The notes beneath the pieces were generated by a model that was not told the origin of the DNA, ran no database searches, and was given only the letters and a program-made list of their open reading frames with translations. A program made the position numbers and the translations under genes. A DNA stretch of 64,000 nt from Lachnospiraceae bacterium (GTDB lineage: Bacteria; Bacillota; Clostridia; Lachnospirales; Lachnospiraceae), in NCBI GenBank assembly GCA_017938315.1, contig JAGBBV010000007.1, positions 1-64,000 on the forward strand. Direction: 5' to 3'. Of the stretch, positions 9,305-17,129 are shown piece after piece; the stretch's first letter is position 1; each line of letters opens with the position of its first letter.

Positions 9305-9349
9305 TGGTAAATTTGATGGTAAATTATTTCATTTTACCATTTACCTTTT
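9305..9349. repeat. Putative integrase arm-type sites, left
   Basis: GGTAAAT occurs twice in direct orientation (TGGTAAATTT then TGGTAAATTA) and twice inverted (ATTTTACCATTTACC) within 45 bp next to the integrase stop codon. The same motif pair occurs near the right end at 13767-13790. This pattern suits arm binding by the integrase N-terminal domain. Confidence 0.5.
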
Positions 9350-10549
9350 TTACTCTCCCACAACACGTTTTAATTCGACCTGTGCATCTTCAAATTCCAC
9401 ATGCGTATAAGTATTTAGCGTGACACTAATATCTGAATGCCCCATGATGTACTGTAATGTTTTCGGGTTCATTCCACTTCTTGCCATATTGGAACAAAAA
9501 GTGTGTCTGCATACATGAGGGGTAACCTTCGGCATCTGTACACGATAAATACTGTTGTACTTCTCCCAAATGTGTTGCATATACTTTTCCCAATGCAGAG
9601 CAATCATAGGCATATCGTTTTTATCCAAATACAAAAAGCCTGTATAACCATCTACCATAGGCTCTACTTTAGGAGCAACACGATTTTCAATAATCTTACG
9701 GAAACATTGTCCCACTTCTGCTGTCATTGGTACATAACGCACACCACTTTCTGTCTTGGGTGCTTGTATGATATACTGCATTTGACTTGTACGCTGTAAC
9801 TGATGATTTACGCGAATACGCTTTTCTTTAAAGTCAATATCTGCAAGTGTCAATCCGCAAAATTCAGAAATACGCAAGCCTGTATGGAACAAAATATAAA
9901 TACCCTCATAGTATTTACAAAAATGCTTGTCCTCTTGAACAAATTTCAAATATTCTCTTTGCTGTTTTCTTGTAATGGCTTCTCTGGTAACACTATCGTT
10001 TACAACTACAGATGCAAGTTCAAATTGAAATGGATTTTTACGAATTAAATCGTCGTTCTCTGCCATCTGAAAAGCAGGTCTAAGTACACCTCTGATAGAA
10101 TGAATAGAACTATATCCTCTTCCATCTACCTTCTGTAATTTGATTAACCAAGCCTTTGCATCAGACAATTTCACCTTGTCAATCCGTTTACTTCCGAATG
10201 GGTCTTTTTTCAGAATGTTAATTACAGTTTTATACCCTGCTTCCGTATTGTGCCTTACTCCTGTTTTTAAGGAAACATATTTTTCTACTAATGACAACAC
10301 CGTATGATTACCGCCATTTGAAACAATCTGATTAAACATACCCTGTTCAATCTGTTTTTCCTTTTCCCGAAGTGACAAATCCTTCCGTTTTCCCTTTGGG
10401 TATGGGTCATTATGGCCTAATCTCCAACTGTAAACATCCCTCTTAATTCCATCCATATCAAGGTATGTAAAACGATATCTACCGTCTGTTCTTCGGGTCT
10501 CTCCATTGTGTAAAATTCTATTTCTTTTGTCTCTTCTTTTTTCACTCAT
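9350..10549 (-). CDS. int: Tyrosine integrase, Tn916/phage type
   Basis: This recombinase would insert and excise the 9.2-13.9 kb element. The 399-residue protein has an N-terminal arm-binding region, a core-binding SAM-like domain (about residues 85-180) and a catalytic domain. Catalytic residues are visible: Arg in HTGLRISEFCGL, HVCRH (His345, Arg348), MGHSD (His371) and the nucleophile Tyr381 in NTYTHVEF. The ATG at 10549 follows AAAGGAG by 10 bp and is preferred to the upstream start. The gene sits next to attL, as usual. It is intact, so the element may still be mobile. Confidence 0.94.
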   Translation of the reverse strand: MSEKRRDKRNRILHNGETRRTDGRYRFTYLDMDGIKRDVYSWRLGHNDPYPKGKRKDLSLREKEKQIEQGMFNQIVSNGGNHTVLSLVEKYVSLKTGVRHNTEAGYKTVINILKKDPFGSKRIDKVKLSDAKAWLIKLQKVDGRGYSSIHSIRGVLRPAFQMAENDDLIRKNPFQFELASVVVNDSVTREAITRKQQREYLKFVQEDKHFCKYYEGIYILFHTGLRISEFCGLTLADIDFKEKRIRVNHQLQRTSQMQYIIQAPKTESGVRYVPMTAEVGQCFRKIIENRVAPKVEPMVDGYTGFLYLDKNDMPMIALHWEKYMQHIWEKYNSIYRVQMPKVTPHVCRHTFCSNMARSGMNPKTLQYIMGHSDISVTLNTYTHVEFEDAQVELKRVVGE

Positions 10550-10570
10550 GGTTTTTAATCTCCTTTCAAA

Positions 10571-10796
10571 AAAGAGACCCAACGGCTGATGAAAATTATA
10601 AAGAAATAGACTTCAATATTCCTAAAAATACATGGACAGAATATTATCAATCTTATATTGATGAGAATTATGCTGAAAGTGATAGTGTTTGTGAAGGAAT
10701 GACTATTAATGATTGGTATAATGGTATGATTTATGCTATGTTTGTATCTAAAACAGTTGATTTAAATGGTTATTTCCATTGTATCAATATGTAATC
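10571..10796 (+). pseudogene. 5'-truncated small ORF fragment
   Basis: An open frame without a usable start codon begins at the integrase promoter region and ends at the TAA at 10794-10796. It encodes about 70 acidic, Tyr/Asn-rich residues (for example NTWTEYYQSYIDENYAESD, then MTINDWYNGMIYAM). Base use and length suggest a real protein cut off at its N terminus when it was joined to the divergent integrase. No family was recognised. It is 31 bp upstream of the next small gene on the same strand. Confidence 0.35.
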
Positions 10797-10827
10797 AATT
10801 TAATGATTTATAAGGCAAGGTAAATAT

Positions 10828-11031
10828 ATGAGTTATACTGTATTAGAAAATCAAATGAAAAGTACTATTAGCAATTTACCAGCAGGAACAAACTTTATGC
10901 TTCGAGATATAATCAATGACCCACCTGCCTTGTTAGGTAGACGTTTGTATGAAGGAGTTCAAAGCGGAGAAATTCCGAATGTTGTATATAATAAAAAAGT
11001 AGATGGTGTAGAATCCTATACAAAAATGTAA
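10828..11031 (+). CDS. Small protein, possibly DUF1413-like
   Basis: This 67-residue protein is preceded by AAGGCAAGG and followed directly by a strong hairpin terminator, so it is probably expressed. The pattern LPAGTNFMLRDII...LLGRRLYEGVQSG...V.Y.KKVDGVESYTK resembles the short DUF1413/winged-helix-like proteins common in mobile elements. It carries no transmembrane segment or cysteine motif. Its role is unknown; a DNA-binding accessory function of the element is a guess from size and position. Confidence 0.55.
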   Translation: MSYTVLENQMKSTISNLPAGTNFMLRDIINDPPALLGRRLYEGVQSGEIPNVVYNKKVDGVESYTKM

Positions 11032-11040
11032 CAGTAATCA

Positions 11041-11077
11041 AGGGATATTCCATAAGAATGATTTGGAATATCCCTTT
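11041..11077 (+). terminator. Rho-independent terminator
   Basis: Perfect 10-bp stem GGGATATTCC / GGAATATCCC (11042-11051 and 11064-11073) followed by TTTT, right after the small ORF. Confidence 0.9.
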
Positions 11078-11098
11078 TCATATTATATCTTTATTTAT

Positions 11099-11149
11099 GC
11101 CTGTAAATCCACACTCTTCCGAGTGCCTACGGTAAAGGGATTGACAGGC
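11099..11149. other. Structured two-stem element
   Basis: GCCTGT-A-AATCC (11099-11110) pairs with GGATT-G-ACAGGC (11138-11149), an 11-bp stem with one mismatch. It encloses a smaller CACTC/GAGTG hairpin with a TTCC loop. It lies between the convergent small ORF and the TIR gene. No T-run follows on either strand, so it is not a simple terminator. Confidence 0.5.
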
Positions 11150-11169
11150 TATTCCTAATATGAATAATC

Positions 11170-12228
11170 TTAATCTCCAACATTTCCATCAGAAATAAAT
11201 CTATCTATTCCCATCATTATTGCCATAGACAATTCTTGAAGTAATACCATAGACTCTTTACGATTTCTTAGTAAGTCCCTCATCATTGGATGACTACATG
11301 TAAAATCAAACACATTTCTAAATTTGTTTGCTGCCTCTATTTTAACTTTTTTAGAAACATTTGAACAAATAATCTTAACCAATTCATTACCTGCATCATA
11401 AAGCCAAGGAAAATCATCCTTATAAATTGATAATACCATTAATATATTATAAGGAAAGATATTTGCATATTCTTTATCAGAATAACCACTATACGCAAAC
11501 TCCCGAATATACATAGGACTATACTTTCGAGAAGTGCGATGAACCTCATGTTCATATTGTCTTTCTATCTTAGCAATAATTTCATCTGCTTTTTTCTGAA
11601 CTTCTTCAATATTGCCATATAATTTTGAATCTGTATTTCCTAATAATCGTTGAGTATTTCTTACAGTTTCAAGAAGTTCTTCTAAAATATTAGGGTCTAA
11701 ATTAGGAGTTGTGGCTTCACTTGCCCCATCTCCATCTTCTTCTATAATTGTTGAACGCAATTCATTTAAACTTTTTTCAAGGTCTGGATAACAAAGTTCG
11801 AATGCCTTATCTAATCTTGTTGCCGAAAGGCAATTACCTGCAGCTGCATTTAATGTTTCAACTAATCTTTTTACATCTTCGACATTAAAAGACGTGGCTT
11901 GAAATTGTGATATAGGAGAACCTTTCAATTCAGAAGGCTTTACATCAAATAGCAATGGTGCAACATAAGTGTTATCTATAGATTTTGACAAGGCGCCTGC
12001 TTCAAAATTCAACCACGGTGCTGTAAGATTATCTTTAGTTACACAAATAAGCCCAAATGAAGATTCTTTTAATTCCTGTGCAATATCCGTATTCCATCGA
12101 GCCCCCTTCTCAATATCCTCTGATGAAACAAACGGTTCTAAGGCTTGAATAACAGTAGGTAACCAATCACGAAAAATCAATGCTACCTTTTTGCTTCTTG
12201 CACCAGACCAACTAATAAAAACCTTCAT
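11170..12228 (-). CDS. TIR-domain protein, probable defence effector
   Basis: Residues 1-140 form a TIR domain: KVFISWSGARS at the start (beta-A), a central helix region, and the TAPWLNFEAG segment in which Glu76 occupies the catalytic position of NAD-cleaving TIR proteins. The remaining ~210 residues are helical and partly coiled-coil, and match no family I recognise. The ATG at 12228 follows AAAAGGGG by 8 bp and is preferred to a start 36 bp upstream. As cargo beside an integrase it most likely mediates abortive infection by NAD+ depletion. Signalling through a cyclic nucleotide or protein partner cannot be judged. Confidence 0.82.
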   Translation of the reverse strand: MKVFISWSGARSKKVALIFRDWLPTVIQALEPFVSSEDIEKGARWNTDIAQELKESSFGLICVTKDNLTAPWLNFEAGALSKSIDNTYVAPLLFDVKPSELKGSPISQFQATSFNVEDVKRLVETLNAAAGNCLSATRLDKAFELCYPDLEKSLNELRSTIIEEDGDGASEATTPNLDPNILEELLETVRNTQRLLGNTDSKLYGNIEEVQKKADEIIAKIERQYEHEVHRTSRKYSPMYIREFAYSGYSDKEYANIFPYNILMVLSIYKDDFPWLYDAGNELVKIICSNVSKKVKIEAANKFRNVFDFTCSHPMMRDLLRNRKESMVLLQELSMAIMMGIDRFISDGNVGD

Positions 12229-12453
12229 ATCTGTATTCCCCTTTTCATAAGTATTAAAGTACATAAATTATCTCCTTTATTATACAATATTTTCCAATAT
12301 AATTCAATAAAAGCACTTATATAGAGAACAATTATAATATAAATTTAATATCCTTTAACATTAAAATTATATTACATGTCATCAATTTTTATGTACCGGC
12401 TTCTCCCAAAATACAACAACTATATATCTTCACGCATTTTAATCTGTAATTTC

Positions 12454-12484
12454 AAAAAAGACAGACTCTAAAAAGAATCTGTCC
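12454..12484 (-). terminator. Rho-independent terminator
   Basis: On the minus strand GACAGATTC / GAGTCTGTC forms a 9-bp stem with a T-rich loop, followed by TTTTTT. It lies downstream of the 384-residue ORF. Confidence 0.85.
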
Positions 12485-12508
12485 GTAGTTCATGGTTATG
12501 CTTCTTTA

Positions 12509-13663
12509 TTATGAATGCTCAATTTCTTTTTGTAATTGCTTTTTTATTTGAGAATAATTTGTATACTCTACCCTTTCTTTTCTTACTTCCGCCATTTCAC
12601 TAATTTCACGCATTATATTTTCATTTGAACAGACATCTTCTATAGTGACGCTATGAATAGGAATCGGAAAATTATCCCAAATAACAAATGCTTTAAGAGG
12701 ATTAATCTTCATGGCATCTGCTAATCCCTTATCTGCCGTTGCAAAATATGATAAAATAATTTTTTCCTGTTTATTAACATTATCGTTAAACATAATTTCT
12801 TCAATTATCCTAATATGATATATATCCCAAGCGATATTCATAATATTCTCTAGTATTTTTGAAGTTTTATTTAACTTTTTAAATGTTTCCTTTGTTCGTT
12901 CATCATCCATTAAAAATAATGATAATAATACAATTTCTTTTTCAAAATAACAATTCAAAACACGCAGACTATAATATATTAAGTTTTCCACCCTTTTTTT
13001 AATATCTTTATCATATTTCTTTATTAAATATGCTTTCATCACCAAACAACATATTGCATCATATTGTCGCATCTGAACTTTTCTTTGTCTATAAGTAATT
13101 CTGTATAAGTCCGCCACCCTGATAAAATCATAAAAATTCAAATGTACCTTTTTATACTTTATATCTATACGTTCTACTTTTTCATATCTTACAAAAGACA
13201 TCAGCATCTCTACCCAAATACTAGGTTTAATAGGCTTTGCTGCTCTTTCAATAATTGCTGATGCTATTCCAAACTGAAATCCGTTTTCTTTTATATAATT
13301 GAAATAATCTATAACATCTTCTCGTTTAATACCTTTGCTAATATTTTTTCCTCTCATCACTCTATTAAGATAAGAGAACACATTTAAATCAAAATCAACA
13401 CTCTTACCATACGGTATGTATCTTTTATCCATAGGATAACAAGCATCAATAATCCACGTCTTTGTATAATCACCCATTCCATATATTCCGCATTTTCCGA
13501 TTTCAAAATTTTCAAAGGATTCATCTACATTAGAAGCCTCTTCATCAAACAAAAAAATTTTGCAATCCCCCAAAACCTCTTTGTATAATTGAAATTTTAT
13601 TACTTTTTCCAAAGTATTTGTAGATTGTAATATTTCATAAAGAAGTATTTTTTTATTCATCAT
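12509..13663 (-). CDS. Unknown 384-aa cargo protein
   Basis: I do not recognise this protein. It is Lys/Ile/Tyr-rich with strongly biased AT-rich codons, lacks transmembrane segments and a signal peptide, and looks largely alpha-helical after residue 100. The stretch GKSVDFDLNVFSYLNRV near residue 85 loosely resembles the Asp-containing first strand of PIN-like nucleases (LDTNV.SYL), but the other acidic positions were not located. It has its own terminator and sits between the TIR gene and the right attachment site. By location it is accessory cargo, possibly defence-related. Confidence 0.7.
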   Translation of the reverse strand: MMNKKILLYEILQSTNTLEKVIKFQLYKEVLGDCKIFLFDEEASNVDESFENFEIGKCGIYGMGDYTKTWIIDACYPMDKRYIPYGKSVDFDLNVFSYLNRVMRGKNISKGIKREDVIDYFNYIKENGFQFGIASAIIERAAKPIKPSIWVEMLMSFVRYEKVERIDIKYKKVHLNFYDFIRVADLYRITYRQRKVQMRQYDAICCLVMKAYLIKKYDKDIKKRVENLIYYSLRVLNCYFEKEIVLLSLFLMDDERTKETFKKLNKTSKILENIMNIAWDIYHIRIIEEIMFNDNVNKQEKIILSYFATADKGLADAMKINPLKAFVIWDNFPIPIHSVTIEDVCSNENIMREISEMAEVRKERVEYTNYSQIKKQLQKEIEHS

Positions 13664-13766
13664 TTTGTATCACTTACCTTCTAAATAATAATATATACTA
13701 TTATACAAGTTACTTTTACCTCATTCTATGAATCCGAAAAGGTTCTTACGAGTTTGGGTCTTATAA

Positions 13767-13790
13767 AAATGGTAAATTAATGGTAAAACT
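13767..13790. repeat. Putative integrase arm-type sites, right
   Basis: ATGGTAAATTA and ATGGTAAAACT lie in tandem, matching the paired GGTAAAT motifs at the left end of the element (9305-9349). The surrounding 13664-13849 holds no gene. Confidence 0.45.
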
Positions 13791-13830
13791 TGTTCTAAAA
13801 ATGCCAGCAATCCGCATTTTTACAGGAATT

Positions 13831-13881
13831 TCAGTACACAGTTAGTACCTTGCCATGGCAGATGAATAATACTTTTATCAT
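13831..13881 (-). pseudogene. Displaced 5' end of phosphatase gene
   Basis: The minus strand reads ATG and nine further phosphatase codons (MIKVLFICHG), then diverges and stops after 16 residues. A good ribosome binding site (AAGGAG) lies 10 bp upstream. The intact phosphatase at 8724-9185 starts MIRVLFICHG. This is the original start of that gene, cut off by insertion of the element. Confidence 0.75.
13850..13881. other. Right attachment core (attR)
   Basis: Direct repeat of 9154-9185 with three substitutions in 32 bp. Sequence to its right (13882-14048) holds the orphan ribosome binding site, a possible old promoter and a short hairpin (14010-14052) behind the next gene, but no coding sequence. 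Confidence 0.75.
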
Positions 13882-14048
13882 AGTTATCAAACTCCTTAAA
13901 ATGCCGTGAAACGCCCCATTTTGCAAGACATTCCGGCTTTTTGTTATAATCCTTGTTCTGATGTCAACTGGACAAATTATAGCATAATTTAGCAAGTTGT
14001 GACTACCTGTTAGTAGTAGAAATAGTAGTAAAAGTGGAATTCCTACTA

Positions 14049-15524
14049 CTAAGGGTTTTCGTTAGCATTTTCTACAACTATCATTTGATTGAGTAACTGG
14101 TCTACCAATTCAACTTTATTAACCTTTGAGAACGAATAATCATATATCGATGCAATAATTATCTGATTCTCCTGAAAATCCCGTTTTAAAATATTCATCA
14201 TTAACTCAATATTTTCTTGGTCTACTTCCTTCCCACTCGGAGAATCAAGGATTATCGGCAGTTTAATCTTAAGGTGCTTCTCCAATTCTAAAATGTATGC
14301 CATTTTAAATGCAAATACCGTTTTGTGAAGTACTGCTCCTGTCAATTCCTTTAGATTAGAAGTGAATAAATACTTTTTGGTAATACTTTCCGAATCTCCA
14401 ATTCCTAACTCAGTAGCATACTTAACTATTGTATTATACAAAGAAAGAACCACATCGTTATCACTTCTGGATATCTTGGCAATTTGCTCACGCACTTGCT
14501 TTTGCTCTTTCTCCAATTTGTCTATCTCATTTTTTATAGCAACTTGATTCATAGGTATTGCTACTATTTTTTTATCAAAAGCTTCTACTATTGACTCAGA
14601 TTCAAAGAAAGAAATTTGTCCATTTTCTTTCTCTTGCTCCCTCATAATTTTATCAATTTTTGAGACTATTTCAGCTAATTCACATGATAATATTTTCTTT
14701 TTGGCCACCAATAATTCAATAGAATCATTCAGACCAACAATATTATCCTTAGTCACGGTAATACACTGACCATCTTCTGTTTTAATCAATAATTTCATAT
14801 CAGCAACAAACTCTTGGAATTTTTTGTTACCTGTAATACTCTGATTAATTCTACGAATTTCACGCTCTACCGAAGACTGCCTCATTCTCAATTGTTCAAG
14901 TTCAACATTCTTTTTTTCTTGATAAGTATCGGCAGTCAAACTGTCTCCGCTAACACTATCTCTATACTGTGCAATACTAAACATTTGTCTATATTTCGAT
15001 AAATCTGAACTTATCCGTTTCTCCCTTGCAATCAGTTCTGAGCAGTCTTTACCAGAAATACCTCTTACCAATTCATCAATATTAAAATGTATACTGCCAA
15101 TAACCACTCCTCTATTCAACAATGTCCAACCTTTTTCTTGGTCGAAATAAAATGCGCCAAGTACATTGTTAAGAATATCGATATTATCTGTGCTAAATAA
15201 TTTCGAATGCAATGTGCATATCTGCTCCGGCAATACATATATTTCTTCTTCATCATCACATAATAAAGAAATAGCATAACTGTTTTCTCTTGTTAGAAAC
15301 ACCGTTTTTTCTGTATCAAGTATAATTTCTATCTTGGTAAAACACTTTTCAAATTTAATCTTTTTGGTACTTGGTACAGAGTAACCCAATGCATATAACA
15401 TCAATCTAACCAATGTTGTCTTTCCACGGCTATTCTTTTGGCTGAATATTAAATTAACTCCGTCTTCCAAAATAATATTTCTTTCAAATAGACCATCTCT
15501 TATATATATTGATTTGATTAACAC
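14049..15524 (-). CDS. SMC/Rad50-like ATPase of Lamassu/ABC-3C-type system
   Basis: The 491-residue protein has an ABC ATPase head split by a coiled coil. Walker A is at about residues 29-40 (SQKNSRGKTTLVRL, lacking the usual first Gly). Heptad-rich segments span about 170-360. A signature-like LKELTGAVLHK is followed by Walker B LPIILDSPSGKEVD. Such ATPases sense foreign DNA and license a partner nuclease. The GTG start at 15524 follows GGAGGTG and overlaps the stop of the nuclease gene, so translation is coupled. It is shorter than typical LmuB; an ABC-three-component ATPase is the main alternative. Confidence 0.75.
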   Translation of the reverse strand: MLIKSIYIRDGLFERNIILEDGVNLIFSQKNSRGKTTLVRLMLYALGYSVPSTKKIKFEKCFTKIEIILDTEKTVFLTRENSYAISLLCDDEEEIYVLPEQICTLHSKLFSTDNIDILNNVLGAFYFDQEKGWTLLNRGVVIGSIHFNIDELVRGISGKDCSELIAREKRISSDLSKYRQMFSIAQYRDSVSGDSLTADTYQEKKNVELEQLRMRQSSVEREIRRINQSITGNKKFQEFVADMKLLIKTEDGQCITVTKDNIVGLNDSIELLVAKKKILSCELAEIVSKIDKIMREQEKENGQISFFESESIVEAFDKKIVAIPMNQVAIKNEIDKLEKEQKQVREQIAKISRSDNDVVLSLYNTIVKYATELGIGDSESITKKYLFTSNLKELTGAVLHKTVFAFKMAYILELEKHLKIKLPIILDSPSGKEVDQENIELMMNILKRDFQENQIIIASIYDYSFSKVNKVELVDQLLNQMIVVENANENP

Positions 15525-16528
15525 AGATTCACCTCCTTCTTAATCCTGTCTATAGTAAAACGTCTTTTTATGATATTATGAATAATAATTTTAGTAATAA
15601 CTTCTTGAATTTCCTCATCAATGCCACCAACATTAAATTCAGAAACATAATCTTTCCATTTTAATTCTATAAAATCATTAAGTTTCTCACTTGCTTTTTT
15701 AGTGGTCTTAAATCCATTATAATCGCTTAATATCTTGATGAAAAATTCACATTGTTCGCAATGCGAATTGATAATTTCTGCATACCTGTTTATAACCTCT
15801 TCATATACACCTGAATCAAACTGTTCTAAAAAAGAATCTTCACATTGTTCTATCTCTGTTATTTTCACAAGTATCGGCCATATGATGTCTTTCTTACTCA
15901 GTTTTATAGCAGCATCTTTTTTGCCACCATTATCAAAAACTTGCCAATGCCATGTTTCCAGTAATTTTTGACCTATTCCAGAAATATTTGTATTCAAGTT
16001 TCCTACGAAATCATTAATACTTTCCATAATTACTTTATATCTTTCTGACTCATCATCAGTTTCAAATGGCAAAACCTGTATTTTCAATTTATCCGTGTCA
16101 AGCTTCTTATCCATTTTTGACAAATACTCATCAACAATCTTTTTTGCAGAAGGAGGCAATGTATCATACTTCCTATGCGCATGCCCATAAAACGCACTTC
16201 TTGACTTATCATCATTGAATGGATTAGGTGAATTAGTAATCATGATTAATTCTCTTGCATTAACCTTTTCACCACCTTCTGCTAATGACACCAGAGCTTT
16301 TTTCAAATTTTTTCGCACATTAGTAAAATCAGCACTTGCTTTCTCTACTGCTTTTGCCTGTGCCAATACCATTTCTCCAGAAGAGAGTTCTAATTCTATA
16401 TCTTCATAATTTCCCTCAAGACGCAGTTTTTCCACTTCTTTTATATTTTCCAAAAAAAGCACTATTGCCGAATTAACTTGAAAGTCAAACCCAAATACTA
16501 CTGCATCAGCTCTACGACTCCTCGCCAT
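15518..16528 (-). CDS. DUF4297/Cap4-like nuclease effector (LmuA-like)
   Basis: The N terminus GFDFQVNSAIVLFLENI followed by a beta-hairpin with IELELSSGEMVLAQAKAV matches the restriction-type nuclease fold of DUF4297/Cap4 proteins, with Glu and the Q-x-K pair as metal and catalytic residues (about residues 45-60). The rest is helical and should contact the ATPase. The ATG at 16528 is chosen because AAGGAG lies 7 bp upstream; the in-frame ATG at 16552 has no such site. It is translationally coupled to the ATPase. No third component is present, which is compatible with two-gene Lamassu variants. Confidence 0.72.
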   Translation of the reverse strand: MARSRRADAVVFGFDFQVNSAIVLFLENIKEVEKLRLEGNYEDIELELSSGEMVLAQAKAVEKASADFTNVRKNLKKALVSLAEGGEKVNARELIMITNSPNPFNDDKSRSAFYGHAHRKYDTLPPSAKKIVDEYLSKMDKKLDTDKLKIQVLPFETDDESERYKVIMESINDFVGNLNTNISGIGQKLLETWHWQVFDNGGKKDAAIKLSKKDIIWPILVKITEIEQCEDSFLEQFDSGVYEEVINRYAEIINSHCEQCEFFIKILSDYNGFKTTKKASEKLNDFIELKWKDYVSEFNVGGIDEEIQEVITKIIIHNIIKRRFTIDRIKKEVNLC

Positions 16529-16594
16529 TTTATCGCTCCTTCCGTTTGCCACTTACTCTTATATTATATCGTCACCCTTATCATTTTCCCATAG

Positions 16595-16620
16595 AAAAAA
16601 CGCCCCAGTACAACCGGAGC
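16595..16620 (-). terminator. Rho-independent terminator
   Basis: On the minus strand GCTCC and GGGGC pair around a 9-base loop and are followed by TTTTTT. It would stop transcripts from the decayed integrase to its right. Confidence 0.65.
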
Positions 16621-16640
16621 ATCTCTGCTGCGTAGCAATG

Positions 16641-17045
16641 CTACACTACCTTAAACATTTTCTGCGATACCGCTTTGGCATCGTTTTTCTTTTTTATCTC
16701 TGCCTGTGCTTTTCTGAACTCCTCCATTCGTTTCAGTTCCTCCTCGGCATCATCTAAACTGATATGTGTGTACACATTCATTGTAACGCTGATGTCTGAA
16801 TGTCCCATGAGGTATTGTAACGTTTTTGGGTTCATTCCCGTCTTTGCCGTATTGGAGCAATATGAGTGGCGGCATACATGAGGGGTGATGATCGACATCT
16901 GTACTCTATAAATATCGTTATACCTGCCAACCATACGATTGAATCTGTGCTGCCAGTGCATTGCCACAAGCGGATTACCGTCATCTTCGTGGAAAAAAAT
17001 CCGGTGTATCTCTTAAAACATCTTGTTCTCTTGCCCAAAATGTAT
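16641..17045 (-). pseudogene. Decayed tyrosine integrase, C-terminal part
   Basis: The last ~108 codons (16641-16967) encode an integrase catalytic end close to the intact enzyme at 9350-10549: HVCRHSYCSN, LMGHSDISVTMNVYTHI with the tyrosine, then a basic tail. Upstream the homology (RYTGF) continues in another frame. A one-base shift near a run of seven T (about 16990-17002) breaks the gene, and everything before residue ~290 of the family is missing. It marks a second, dead element between the ATPase/nuclease pair and the restriction genes. Confidence 0.85.
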
Positions 17046-17129
17046 ATCTTCTTCCATTTTATTTTAAGCAGATTATCCGACTAGATTACATTTTTCAAAC
17101 CATTTCACAAACACTATACAACTATGTTA

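Noticed and set aside
14010-14052. TAGTAGTA repeats as a mobile-element end
   Set aside because: A short hairpin at the end of the ATPase gene explains them; no matching inverted end was found.
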